A stretch of 11,313 bases of DNA, from the NCBI RefSeq assembly GCF_000721935.1, contig NZ_KL585403.1, forward strand, positions 42,482-53,794, given 5' to 3'. The stretch is from Streptomyces sp. NRRL WC-3549 (GTDB lineage: Bacteria > Actinomycetota > Actinomycetes > Streptomycetales > Streptomycetaceae). The notes beneath the pieces were generated by a model. The model searched no databases. It had not been told where the DNA came from and saw nothing but the letters and a program-made list of their open reading frames with translations. Positions within the stretch are counted from its first letter, which is position 1. Every line of letters starts with the position of its first letter. Positions 1 through 6,290 of this stretch are shown one piece after another. The position numbers were made by a program, and so were the translations under genes.

Positions 1-1140
1 CCGCCCCTGCCGTTCACTCACCCGGCGCGGGGGGAACGTGGTGGGCGCGTCCTCCACGTGCCGTGCGAGCAGTTCCACCACGTGGCCCTCGCGGTCGATC
101 CGGACGTCCAGCCGCGTCGGCGCCACCACCCCGTCGGTGCGCCCACGCCACGCGACCACCCAGCCGGATTCCGCCTGAGGCCCGACGGGGGTGGAGGTCG
201 CGGTGGACCCGGACAAGGCCCAGGGGAATCGTTCCTTCGCGTACAAGGTGGCTGTACGCAGGGCGTCCTCGGCGCTCTCGGGCGCCGCGGACGGTGCCCC
301 CGGCACCGGGTAGCCGGACGGGCCGGGCGGCTCCGGCGGCGCCCAGAAGTCGGCCGAGAACTCCTCCCGGTCCGGCCAGCTCAGCTCGGCGGACCCCGTC
401 TTCAGAGCGATGAGAAGTCTGGCCGATCCTCCGTCCTGCCGGGGCATGACCTGGACGTTCGCGATCTTCTCGTGGTCGTCGAACGCAGTCGAGACCGCCT
501 GACGCGCCGCATCCTTCTCCGCCCTTCCCGCGATCCGCAGACTGGTCGAGTCGACGATCACCGGAGTGATCCAGAGACCCGCCACCACACCGCAGGCCAG
601 GACGCCGGCGCCGAAGGCGAGGAGTGCCGGTCCGAGGGCGGACGTCAGAGGACACAGTTCACGACGGGCCGCCCGGACCGACGCCGCACCGGCGAGGGCC
701 CCCAGCGCCGCGCCCAGTACGTTCATCTGTACGTCGCTGGAGTCACAGGACCGTCCGATCCACGGAACCAGCCCCTGGCCCAGCTCGGTCACGACGGACA
801 GCAGCACGGCCCCCAGGAGGACCGGCACCACGCGCCGGAGGGCCAGCACGCCGAGGAAGCCCAGGGGCAGGAACATCGCCACATTGAGCAGCCCCTGCTC
901 CGTCGCGAAGGGCTCACCCAGGTCCCGGTTGACGACGCACTCGCCGAAGACGCCTCCGGGCGACGGCAGGAAGAGCGTGACGCCGAGCTCGGCCGTCAGC
1001 GCGGCCGCGAGCCCGGCACACGACCAGGGGCGCCGGGCGTACCTCCGGGCCAGGAGGTACCCCGCAAGAGCTGCGGCCAGAACGGCCGCGGCGGCGACCA
1101 GGACGAACGCTCCCTGATCCTTGAAGACGGCTTCGAGCAT
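1..1140 (-). CDS. VanZ-like family integral membrane protein (3' end missing)
   Basis: The reverse strand is open from an ATG at 1140 to base 1 (380 codons, no stop), so the gene leaves the window. Hydrophobic segments lie at about residues 11-31, 41-59, 84-126 (two helices) and 168-196. The VanZ signature is visible: LLNVAMFLPLGF (84-95), VTELGQ (117-122) and the C132-D133...D136...N140 stretch leading into VLGAALGAL. VanZ-like proteins are small membrane proteins named after the teicoplanin-resistance gene; their biochemical activity is not settled. Residues 197 onward are hydrophilic, with a proline-rich stretch (267-290), and probably face outside the membrane. Most VanZ-like proteins lack so long a tail. 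An AAAGGTG sequence 10 bases before the ATG is a fair ribosome-binding site. No vanHAX-type genes are nearby, so a direct resistance role is not supported. The family call is fairly sure; the function of the tail is unknown. Confidence 0.85.
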   Translation of the reverse strand, partial: MLEAVFKDQGAFVLVAAAAVLAAALAGYLLARRYARRPWSCAGLAAALTAELGVTLFLPSPGGVFGECVVNRDLGEPFATEQGLLNVAMFLPLGFLGVLALRRVVPVLLGAVLLSVVTELGQGLVPWIGRSCDSSDVQMNVLGAALGALAGAASVRAARRELCPLTSALGPALLAFGAGVLACGVVAGLWITPVIVDSTSLRIAGRAEKDAARQAVSTAFDDHEKIANVQVMPRQDGGSARLLIALKTGSAELSWPDREEFSADFWAPPEPPGPSGYPVPGAPSAAPESAEDALRTATLYAKERFPWALSGSTATSTPVGPQAESGWVVAWRGRTDGVVAPTRLDVRIDREGHVVELLARHVEDAPTTFPPRRVSERQGR

Positions 1141-1304
1141 GAGTGCACAACACCTTTGACATGCAGTCAGCCCTCGGCCGGGACGAACGCGGTTCGCCGG
1201 CGGGGCCGTTCACCAGGAGGTGCCGCAGGTCGGACCCCCTGCACAGGGTTGCACGCCGGCCCCGTCCGGTTCCCCCCGGACGCCGGTGGGACGGCGGGCC
1301 CGGG

Positions 1305-1347
1305 CGCGCACGTGCGGGACCGCCGTCGCCGGATACGGACGTGCGCG
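1305..1347. repeat. Inverted repeat in the divergent gap upstream of the 1419 gene
   Basis: CGCGCACGT at 1305-1313 is the exact reverse complement of ACGTGCGCG at 1339-1347, with 25 bases between the arms. A smaller hairpin (CGTCCGG at 1263-1269, CCGGACG at 1276-1282, 6-base loop) lies just to the left. The 278-base gap (1141-1418) must hold the promoters for the leftward VanZ-like gene and the rightward 1419 gene, but I cannot pick out a convincing -35/-10 pair for either. The repeats could be a regulator site or chance in very G+C-rich DNA. Confidence 0.25.
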
Positions 1348-1418
1348 GCGGGTGACGAACGCGAGATCCCGGGCACCAGAGGGCTGACCCTCGCTCGTCC
1401 CACCCTGAGGAGCCGGCC

Positions 1419-2048
1419 GTGGCCCTGGTGCAGCTCGACCTTCCCGACCCGATGGCGCTGCGCGGGCGCTGGGCGGCGCTCGCTGCGGTCCAGGCCGCCG
1501 CGGGACACGGTGAACGGTGCCAGGCCGTCTGGCCGCTCTGGCACTACGACGACGGGCACGGCAGCTGGGCCGACCTGCACCACCTCGACGAGGGGCGCGC
1601 AGTGCTGCTCGGGCAGGACCGGAACGACTCGGAGACGTACTACGCCGAAGCCTCGGACTTCTACGAGGAGAGGGAGACCGACCTGCTGGCCGGCGCGCCC
1701 GCCTGGTGGGAGCCGCCCGTGCGACGGGTCCGGGAGGCCGACGCGGACCTCTTCCTCGGGTTCGTCTACGGCTTCGACGGGAGCACGTGGTGGCGGGCCG
1801 CCTACGACGCCGACGACGGGTTCAACAGTGTGTGCCTGCCCGCCCTCGACGCCGAACGCACCAACGCGGTGATCAGGGCCGTTACCGGGCACGAGCCCGA
1901 CGACGAGGACCGGGCACGGCAGGCCGTCGACGCGCTGGTCGCCGCCGACGGAGCGGTCGACGACACCCTCCTGGCCGCGGTCGTCCCGCCCACCGGCTGG
2001 GACGTGGCGGTGGGTACGGCGGCGGCGCGGGGGTTCCTGGCCTGCTGA
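1419..2048 (+). CDS. Tryptophan-rich acidic hypothetical protein
   Basis: This encodes 209 residues from a GTG start. A TGAGGAG sequence at 1406-1412 sits 6 bases before the GTG and fixes the start. Codon third positions are overwhelmingly G or C, as expected for a real Streptomyces gene. I do not recognise the family. The product is soluble, with no signal peptide or membrane segment. It has nine tryptophans (18, 38, 41, 50, 96, 97, 124, 125, 194), including two WW pairs, and many Asp/Glu clusters such as DDEDR at 161-165. The most conserved-looking part is the aromatic block from about residue 38 (VWPLWHYDDG) to 130 (STWWRAAYD). The last 60 residues look helical and charged. It stands alone: the VanZ-like gene diverges from it and the next gene starts about 500 bases downstream. 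A small cytosolic binding or immunity-type protein is possible, but nothing in the sequence proves it. Confidence 0.8.
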   Translation: MALVQLDLPDPMALRGRWAALAAVQAAAGHGERCQAVWPLWHYDDGHGSWADLHHLDEGRAVLLGQDRNDSETYYAEASDFYEERETDLLAGAPAWWEPPVRRVREADADLFLGFVYGFDGSTWWRAAYDADDGFNSVCLPALDAERTNAVIRAVTGHEPDDEDRARQAVDALVAADGAVDDTLLAAVVPPTGWDVAVGTAAARGFLAC

Positions 2049-2080
2049 CCTGCCGGCCGGTCGACGTCGCCCCGCTGATG

Positions 2081-2216
2081 CCGCCCCGCCGATGCGGCCC
2101 CGCCGGTTCCGCTCACCGGGGAGTCCGATGCCGCCCCGCCGGGGAGACCGGTGCCGCCCCGCCGGTTCCGCTCGCCGGGGAGACCGGTGCCGCCCCGCCG
2201 GTGCCGCCCCGCCCGG
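2081..2216. repeat. Imperfect G+C-rich direct repeats in a gene-free stretch
   Basis: The stretch from 2049 to the LacI-type gene start holds no convincing gene. Its left part is built from repeated GCCGCCCCGCCGG-like units. A 41-base segment at 2102-2142 recurs at 2161-2201 with 38 of 41 bases identical (59-base period). Within it a 25-base stretch at 2141-2165 recurs exactly at 2177-2201. The copies alternate GGGGAGACC-like and GCCCCGCC-like blocks that can pair, so RNA from here would be highly folded and might end transcription of the 1419 gene. Unequal slippage between copies is the simplest origin. From 2217 to 2381 I see only G+C-rich DNA with no feature I can support. Confidence 0.6.
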
Positions 2217-2381
2217 TCGCGCCCCGGCCGCCCCGGTGCCCGCCGCCGGGAAGGGGACCCGCCCCGCACGCCCCGCCGCCGGCCACCGGGCCGTGGTGGG
2301 GCCGCCGGGGAGCCGGGCGGTCGGCTGGACACCGGAGGCGTCCTGAGCCACCGTGGGCCGCAGGCCGATCCGGGACACCGG

Positions 2382-2397
2382 GTCGAAGCGCTTCGAC
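2382..2397. promoter_or_regulatory. LacI-family operator, upstream copy
   Basis: GTCGAAGCGCTTCGAC is a perfect 16-base palindrome with the central CG step typical of LacI-family operators. It lies upstream of the -35 box of the repressor gene promoter, centred about 60 bases before the expected transcription start. A second copy lies 110 bases downstream, centre to centre. The repressor encoded at 2543 is the obvious ligand. Confidence 0.8.
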
Positions 2398-2414
2398 TCC
2401 CTCGGGTCCCACCC

Positions 2415-2443
2415 TGGACAGCGTCGGTGAGCGAGTTTAGGCT
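2415..2443 (+). promoter_or_regulatory. Vegetative-type promoter of the LacI-family gene
   Basis: TGGACA at 2415-2420 and TAGGCT at 2438-2443 are separated by 17 bases. This is close to the principal-sigma (HrdB) consensus of Streptomyces (TTGACN, 16-18 bases, TAGRRT). Transcription would start near 2450 and give a leader of about 93 bases. The promoter lies between two palindromic operators, so its product can plausibly repress it. Confidence 0.65.
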
Positions 2444-2493
2444 CCCCGGTGTCTGTGCACGTCAGAGTCGGAGAACGGAGCGGGAGACACCGT

Positions 2494-2505
2494 CGAAGCG
2501 CTTCG
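2494..2505. promoter_or_regulatory. LacI-family operator, downstream copy
   Basis: CGAAGCGCTTCG is a perfect 12-base palindrome. Extended to 2492-2507 it matches the upstream 16-base operator at 15 of 16 positions. It falls in the predicted 5' leader about 50 bases after the expected transcription start and 38 bases before the ATG, where a bound repressor would block elongation. Confidence 0.75.
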
Positions 2506-2542
2506 CCCGACTCTCTCCCCGCCCCACGTAAGGGAGAGCTGA

Positions 2543-3550
2543 ATGGTCACGCTTGCCGAGGTCGCCCAGCACGCCGGAGTCTCCGCGAGCACGGTGAGCT
2601 ATGTCCTCAGCGGGAAGCGGTCGATCTCCGCCTCCACCCGGGAGCGGGTCGAGCACAGCATCCAGCAGCTCGGCTACCACCCCAACGCCGGTGCGCGGGC
2701 CCTGGCCAGCAGCCGGACCAACATCATCGCGCTGATGGTGCCGCTGCGCACCGACATGTACGTACCGGTGATGATGGAGATCGCCATCGCCGTCGCCACC
2801 ACCGCCCGTACGCACGGCTACGACGTGCTCCTGCTCACCGGCGAGGAAGGGCCCGCGGCCGTCCGCCGGATCGCCGGGAGCTCCCTGGCCGACGCGATGA
2901 TCCTGATGGACGTCGAACTGCACGACGAGCGGCTGCCGTTGCTCCGGGACTCGGGCCGGACCGCCGTCCTCATCGGGCTGCCCTCCGACACGACGGGTCT
3001 GACCTGCGTGGACCTGGACTTCGAGGCCACCGGCGCGCTCTGCGTGGAACACCTCGCCGGACTCGGGCACCGCGAGATCGCGGTGATCGGGGAGGCCCCC
3101 GCCGTCTACGAGCGGCACACGGGTTTCGCCGAGCGCACCGTGGACGGCATCCGGGCCAAGGGGCGGCAGACCGGGGCCCGGATCCTCCACCGGCCGTGCG
3201 AGGGCGGGTACGCGGCGATGAGCACGACCCTCTCCCGCATCTTCGACGAACGCCCCGGTACCACCGGCTTCGTCGTGCAGAACGAAGCCGCCGTCGAACC
3301 GCTGCTCAACCTGCTCCGGCAGCAGGGCCGCGCCGTGCCGGAGGACGTGTCCGTCGTGGCCGTCTGCCCCGAACAGGTGGCCACGGGCGCCTCCGTGCGG
3401 CTCACCTCCGTCGCCATTCCGGCCCAGGAGATGGGACGCCGCGCGGTGGAGCAGGTGGTGGCGAAGCTCGCGGGCCGCGACGCGGAGGAAGTCGAGCTCC
3501 TGGCACCGAAGTTGACGATCCGGGAGAGTACGGGCCCGGCCCCGGCCTGA
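2543..3550 (+). CDS. LacI/GalR-family transcriptional repressor
   Basis: The 335-residue product has the normal length and layout of the family. The helix-turn-helix is at residues 3-22 (TLAEVAQHAGVSASTVSYVL), with recognition positions A15, S16 and Y20. The hinge helix is at 47-58 with the minor-groove leucine L54. The sugar-binding-protein-like sensor domain spans about 61-330 and includes VDLDFEATGALCVEHLAGLGHREIAVIG (156-183) and TSVAIPAQEMGRRAVEQV (288-305), both standard family landmarks. The ATG at 2543 follows AAGGGAGA (2530-2537) by 5 bases, and the helix-turn-helix begins immediately, so the start is secure. Two matching palindromes around its promoter indicate autoregulation. Family members usually control sugar uptake and glycosidase genes and release DNA on binding a sugar. 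No such genes are in the window, so the ligand and regulon cannot be named. The position normally acidic in the inducer pocket region near 270-276 reads VVAVCPE, which may mean an unusual ligand. Confidence 0.96.
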   Translation: MVTLAEVAQHAGVSASTVSYVLSGKRSISASTRERVEHSIQQLGYHPNAGARALASSRTNIIALMVPLRTDMYVPVMMEIAIAVATTARTHGYDVLLLTGEEGPAAVRRIAGSSLADAMILMDVELHDERLPLLRDSGRTAVLIGLPSDTTGLTCVDLDFEATGALCVEHLAGLGHREIAVIGEAPAVYERHTGFAERTVDGIRAKGRQTGARILHRPCEGGYAAMSTTLSRIFDERPGTTGFVVQNEAAVEPLLNLLRQQGRAVPEDVSVVAVCPEQVATGASVRLTSVAIPAQEMGRRAVEQVVAKLAGRDAEEVELLAPKLTIRESTGPAPA

Positions 3551-3571
3551 CCGCGGTACCGGCTTGGCCCC

Positions 3572-3667
3572 GGCCCGTCGGAGGGGCGGCCGCCCGGCGG
3601 TACGGAACGGGGTCCGGGCGCCCTGCGGTACGTGTGGTGCCGGCGGCGGAGTAGAGGCCGACGGGCC
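3572..3667. terminator. Possible terminator region after the LacI-family gene
   Basis: The 203-base gap after the repressor stop holds two folding elements. GGGCGGCCGCCC at 3584-3595 is a perfect 12-base palindrome. GGCCCGTCGG at 3572-3581 is the exact reverse complement of 3658-3667. There is no T-run, as is common for actinomycete terminators. A simple short-loop hairpin is lacking, so this remains a weak call. Confidence 0.3.
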
Positions 3668-3674
3668 CGGGAAT

Positions 3675-3703
3675 GAACCTGGTTGCTGAAGATCCGACGT
3701 GAT
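3675..3703 (+). promoter_or_regulatory. Weak candidate promoter of the VMAP-MoxR-vWA operon
   Basis: The stretch 3672-3708 is the most A+T-rich part of the gap before the operon. GAACC at 3675-3679 followed 18 bases later by CGTGAT at 3698-3703 resembles an ECF-sigma promoter. A vegetative reading (TTGCTG at 3683, TAACTT at 3703) has only 14 bases of spacing. Either would start transcription a few tens of bases before the first gene. The sigma class cannot be decided by eye. Confidence 0.25.
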
Positions 3704-3753
3704 AACTTCGCGATCGGCCGTAGGGGGACCGGCTCGGTGGGGGATGGTCGGTG

Positions 3754-5244
3754 ATGACACATGTGGCGCAAGGGCCCGGCGAGAGCGGCGCCTACCTGGT
3801 GGTGAAACTGGTCAACGAGCTCTGCGCCCTGCCCTGCGTGCGCGACCCCGACCAGTGCTCGCTCTTCGTGGGCTTCGTCGGCATGGTCCTCGAGACGGAG
3901 CTCACCTACATGCGGAGGAGCCCGCGTGCGGAGATGGTGGCCCTCGTCATGGACGTGATGAAGCGCACCCGGGGTCTGGATGCCCTCGTCCAGGCGGTGG
4001 GGGCCCTGGCGGGTCCCGAGGACTCGGCCAGGCTGGCCCGGCTGACCGGCGACTGGCCCGGTGAGGCCGTGGCGGGGCTGGAGCCGGAGTTCGACGACGG
4101 CGCGGTCCAGGAGGCGCGGCGGATGCTCGCCGAGATCCCCGCCCGCGACGACAGCGAGCTGTACGCCCTGCTCTGCCACGAGCTGGGGTTGGTGGACCTC
4201 CCGCACGGACAGTCCCCCTCGCAGCGCTTCGACTTCCTGTGCGAGGTCAGTGCCCAGGCCGACGGACTGCCGCCGGCTCTGGTCTTCCTGGAGGTCCTGG
4301 CCCCCGGCCGGCCACCGGGGCTTCGCGAGAAGCTCCGTGAGTGGTCCGACCGCTGGGCCCGCGACGCGGGACCGGAGGCCGTGGCCGCCCTGGAAACCCG
4401 CCGCCAGGCGATCGCCGCCTTACCGAGGGCCGACCCCGAGGTGCCGCGTTGCCTCGTCGTGATGGCGGAACCCGCCGACGACGGGTCGGCCGACGTCTAC
4501 GTGCGTCATTGGGTCAACGCCGCGTCGGGCTACTGGGAGCCGGTGGCCGGAGACGTGGAACGGGCGACGCGGGACACCCTGGCGGAGGCGATCGAGCGGG
4601 CGGTGGGCCGGGGCGAGGCACGCTGGGCCGAGGTGGCGGAGGCGGACGACGAGCCGCCGGTCCAGGTCGAGTTCGTCCTCCCGTACCAGTACCTCAACGA
4701 TGACATGGCCCGGATCGGAGTGGGTACGCGCACCCGTGACCCGGTACCCCTCGGGCTCCGCTACCGGATCCACCTGCGCAGCCTGGACCGTATGAGGGCC
4801 CGCGACCCGAGACAGCTGAGGCGGTGGCACGCCCGCTGGCGGCGGCTCAGGCAGACGGGCGTGGCCGAGACCTTCCGCTGGTACGGAGAGCCGGACGGAC
4901 ACCTGGGCCACTGGCACGCCACGCTGGCGTCCGAGCCCCGGCTGACCGCGGTCATCCTCGACGTCCCCGCACTGCCGGGCCATGGTCTGGAGGCGCTCAT
5001 GGCCGCCATCGACGAGGGCGTGGGCCTCGCCGCCTGGGACCGCAGACCGGAGAGCCCCGACCTGTCGGGTGAGGTGCTGACGTTGCTGCTGGGACACCCG
5101 CCGTCCCAACTGCCGGGCAAGGTGAGTCAGTTACGTAAAGAAGCCGAAGGGAGGGATCGTGGTGGACTATTCGTGGGTAGACATTTGGCGTTTTTCTGGG
5201 ACGACCCCAACCGCCTGGTCGACTGTGAGGAGTTGACGGCATGA
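3754..5244 (+). CDS. EAD2-like/VMAP protein (vWA-MoxR associated protein)
   Basis: The product has 496 residues counting from the ATG at 3754. A GTG at 3751 is an equally plausible start, since GGGGGA at 3739-3744 serves both. Residues about 14-92 (VNELCALPCVRDPD..., RSPRAEMVALVMDVMKRTRGLDALVQAVGAL) look like effector-associated domain 2, a small helical homotypic adaptor. Residues about 110-205, containing SPSQRFDFLCEVSAQADGLPPALVFLEVL, match the VMAP middle region. Residues about 230-490 match the VMAP C-terminal domain: RCLVVMAEP (232-240), VEFVLPYQYLN (305-315), LRYRIHLRSLDRMR (335-348) and a final HLAFFWDDPNRL. No catalytic residues are visible, so it is read as the scaffold/adaptor of a ternary conflict system. 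It overlaps the MoxR gene by 4 bases (ATGA). It carries two TTA codons (4420-4422, 5131-5133). The codons at 5125-5196 are unusually A+T-rich. Domain names rest on motif recall. Confidence 0.9.
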   Translation: MTHVAQGPGESGAYLVVKLVNELCALPCVRDPDQCSLFVGFVGMVLETELTYMRRSPRAEMVALVMDVMKRTRGLDALVQAVGALAGPEDSARLARLTGDWPGEAVAGLEPEFDDGAVQEARRMLAEIPARDDSELYALLCHELGLVDLPHGQSPSQRFDFLCEVSAQADGLPPALVFLEVLAPGRPPGLREKLREWSDRWARDAGPEAVAALETRRQAIAALPRADPEVPRCLVVMAEPADDGSADVYVRHWVNAASGYWEPVAGDVERATRDTLAEAIERAVGRGEARWAEVAEADDEPPVQVEFVLPYQYLNDDMARIGVGTRTRDPVPLGLRYRIHLRSLDRMRARDPRQLRRWHARWRRLRQTGVAETFRWYGEPDGHLGHWHATLASEPRLTAVILDVPALPGHGLEALMAAIDEGVGLAAWDRRPESPDLSGEVLTLLLGHPPSQLPGKVSQLRKEAEGRDRGGLFVGRHLAFFWDDPNRLVDCEELTA

Positions 5245-6290
5245 CCGAGCAGGACGCGGTGGCGCCGCCTGTCGCGCCGCCTTCCTGGCGGGTCTTCCAC
5301 GCGACGGGGCGGCCCCCCGAGGCCGAACCGCCCCGACTGCCCCCACCGCCGCCCTGGCGCGTCTTCTCCGGCGGCCCCCTCCAGCAGCCCCCGCCCGAGG
5401 ACACGCCCTCGGCGCGGCGCCGGCTCGGTGTCGTACGGGACGGACCCCAGTTGCGCGAGGAGGAGATCGACGCGGTCAACGCGGCGCTCCTGCTGCGCCG
5501 CCCCCTGCTCGTCACGGGACCGCCGGGAGTCGGCAAATCGACCCTCGCGTATCTGCTCGCCCAGGAACTGGGCCTGGGCCGTGTCCTGCCCTGGAGCATC
5601 GTCAGCCGCACCACCCTCGGCGGTGGCCTGTACGACTACGACGCCATCGGCCGCGCGCAGGCCATCGCGGCCTGGCGGGCCGGTGCCGAAGGCGCGGAGG
5701 GCGCCACCACCGGCCCTCCCGACCTGGGCGACTTCCTGACCCTCGGACCACTCGGCACTGCCCTGCTCGCCTACGAGCGGCCCCGGGTCCTCCTCGTCGA
5801 CGAGCTGGACAAGAGCGACATCGACCTGCCCAACGACCTGCTCCACGTCCTGGAGAACGGCAGCTACGAAATCCCCGAACTGGTGCGCGCCGGAGCGAGC
5901 GAGGTCTCCGTCCTCACCGACGACCCGCGCGGCCGGGCGGTCGTCGAGGGGGGCCGCGTCGAGTGCGCGGAGTTCCCCGTCGTCGTGATCACCAGCAACG
6001 GCGAACGGGAGTTCCCGGCCGCCTTCCGGCGCCGCTGCCTGCCCCTGGAGATGCGACCGCCCAGCCGCGAGCAGCTCGTCTCCATCGTCGTCAGCCACCT
6101 GCGGGAACACCCCGAGGGCGTCGAGGACCTCGTGGACGACTTCGTGCGCCGGCTGGACGGCGGGGGCACCCAGTCCGTCGACCAGCTGCTGAACGCGGTC
6201 CAACTCACCACGGCCCACGGATTCCGGGCCGACGGCGACGGGCGTAAGCTCGTCGAGATGCTTCTCCGCGACCTCTCGAAAGGCCGCTGA
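5241..6290 (+). CDS. MoxR-type AAA+ ATPase of the ternary system
   Basis: The 349-residue protein is a single-domain AAA+ ATPase. Visible motifs are Walker A GPPGVGKS (93-100), Walker B VLLVDELDKSD (183-193), sensor 1 VVVITSNGEREFP (247-259) and the arginine-finger region RRR (263-265). The C-terminal helical lid covers about 270-345. MoxR-type ATPases remodel or load partner complexes, usually together with a von Willebrand A (vWA) protein, and that partner is encoded next door. The first 60 residues are proline-rich and disordered and contain PPSWRVF (13-19) and PPPWRVF (36-42), likely docking motifs. The ATG overlaps the upstream stop (ATGA). GAGGAG at 5227-5232, 8 bases before it, lies inside the VMAP gene and fixes the start, so translation is coupled. 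Its stop overlaps the next start by one base (TGATG). It has no TTA codons. Confidence in the ATPase family is very high; its exact substrate is inferred from context. Confidence 0.95.
   Translation: MTEQDAVAPPVAPPSWRVFHATGRPPEAEPPRLPPPPPWRVFSGGPLQQPPPEDTPSARRRLGVVRDGPQLREEEIDAVNAALLLRRPLLVTGPPGVGKSTLAYLLAQELGLGRVLPWSIVSRTTLGGGLYDYDAIGRAQAIAAWRAGAEGAEGATTGPPDLGDFLTLGPLGTALLAYERPRVLLVDELDKSDIDLPNDLLHVLENGSYEIPELVRAGASEVSVLTDDPRGRAVVEGGRVECAEFPVVVITSNGEREFPAAFRRRCLPLEMRPPSREQLVSIVVSHLREHPEGVEDLVDDFVRRLDGGGTQSVDQLLNAVQLTTAHGFRADGDGRKLVEMLLRDLSKGR

Noticed and set aside
1..1140. Glycopeptide-resistance locus
   Set aside because: Only a VanZ-like protein is present. VanZ-like proteins are widespread in actinomycetes and no vanHAX or VanRS genes are seen.
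58..1872. Long rightward open frame of 604 codons across the VanZ-like and 1419 genes
   Set aside because: The translation is Arg/Gly/Pro-rich with no domain. It is the antisense or shifted reading of two genes with clear family signature or codon bias; such frames are common in high-GC DNA.
2081..2216. CRISPR-like array
   Set aside because: The copies are imperfect, directly abutting, without unique spacers of constant length, and no cas gene is present.
2092..2346. 84-codon frame in the repeat tract
   Set aside because: It is Arg/Pro/Ala low complexity dictated by the DNA repeats, with no ribosome-binding site.
1167..2378. Leftward 403-codon open frame
   Set aside because: It reads antisense through the 1419 gene and through the repeat tract, giving low-complexity SPRRxGxxG repeats without any family motif or good start.
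5159..5236. 25-codon overlapping frame (starting at GTG, after AGGGAGGG) at the end of the VMAP gene
   Set aside because: The ribosome-binding-like sequence is good, but the peptide has no coding bias and the VMAP frame here matches the family ending. It might at most aid coupling to the MoxR gene.
5120..5244. Frameshift at the VMAP C-terminus suggested by odd codons
   Set aside because: The zero frame continues into HLAFFWDDPNRL, the expected VMAP ending, and overlaps the next gene by ATGA.
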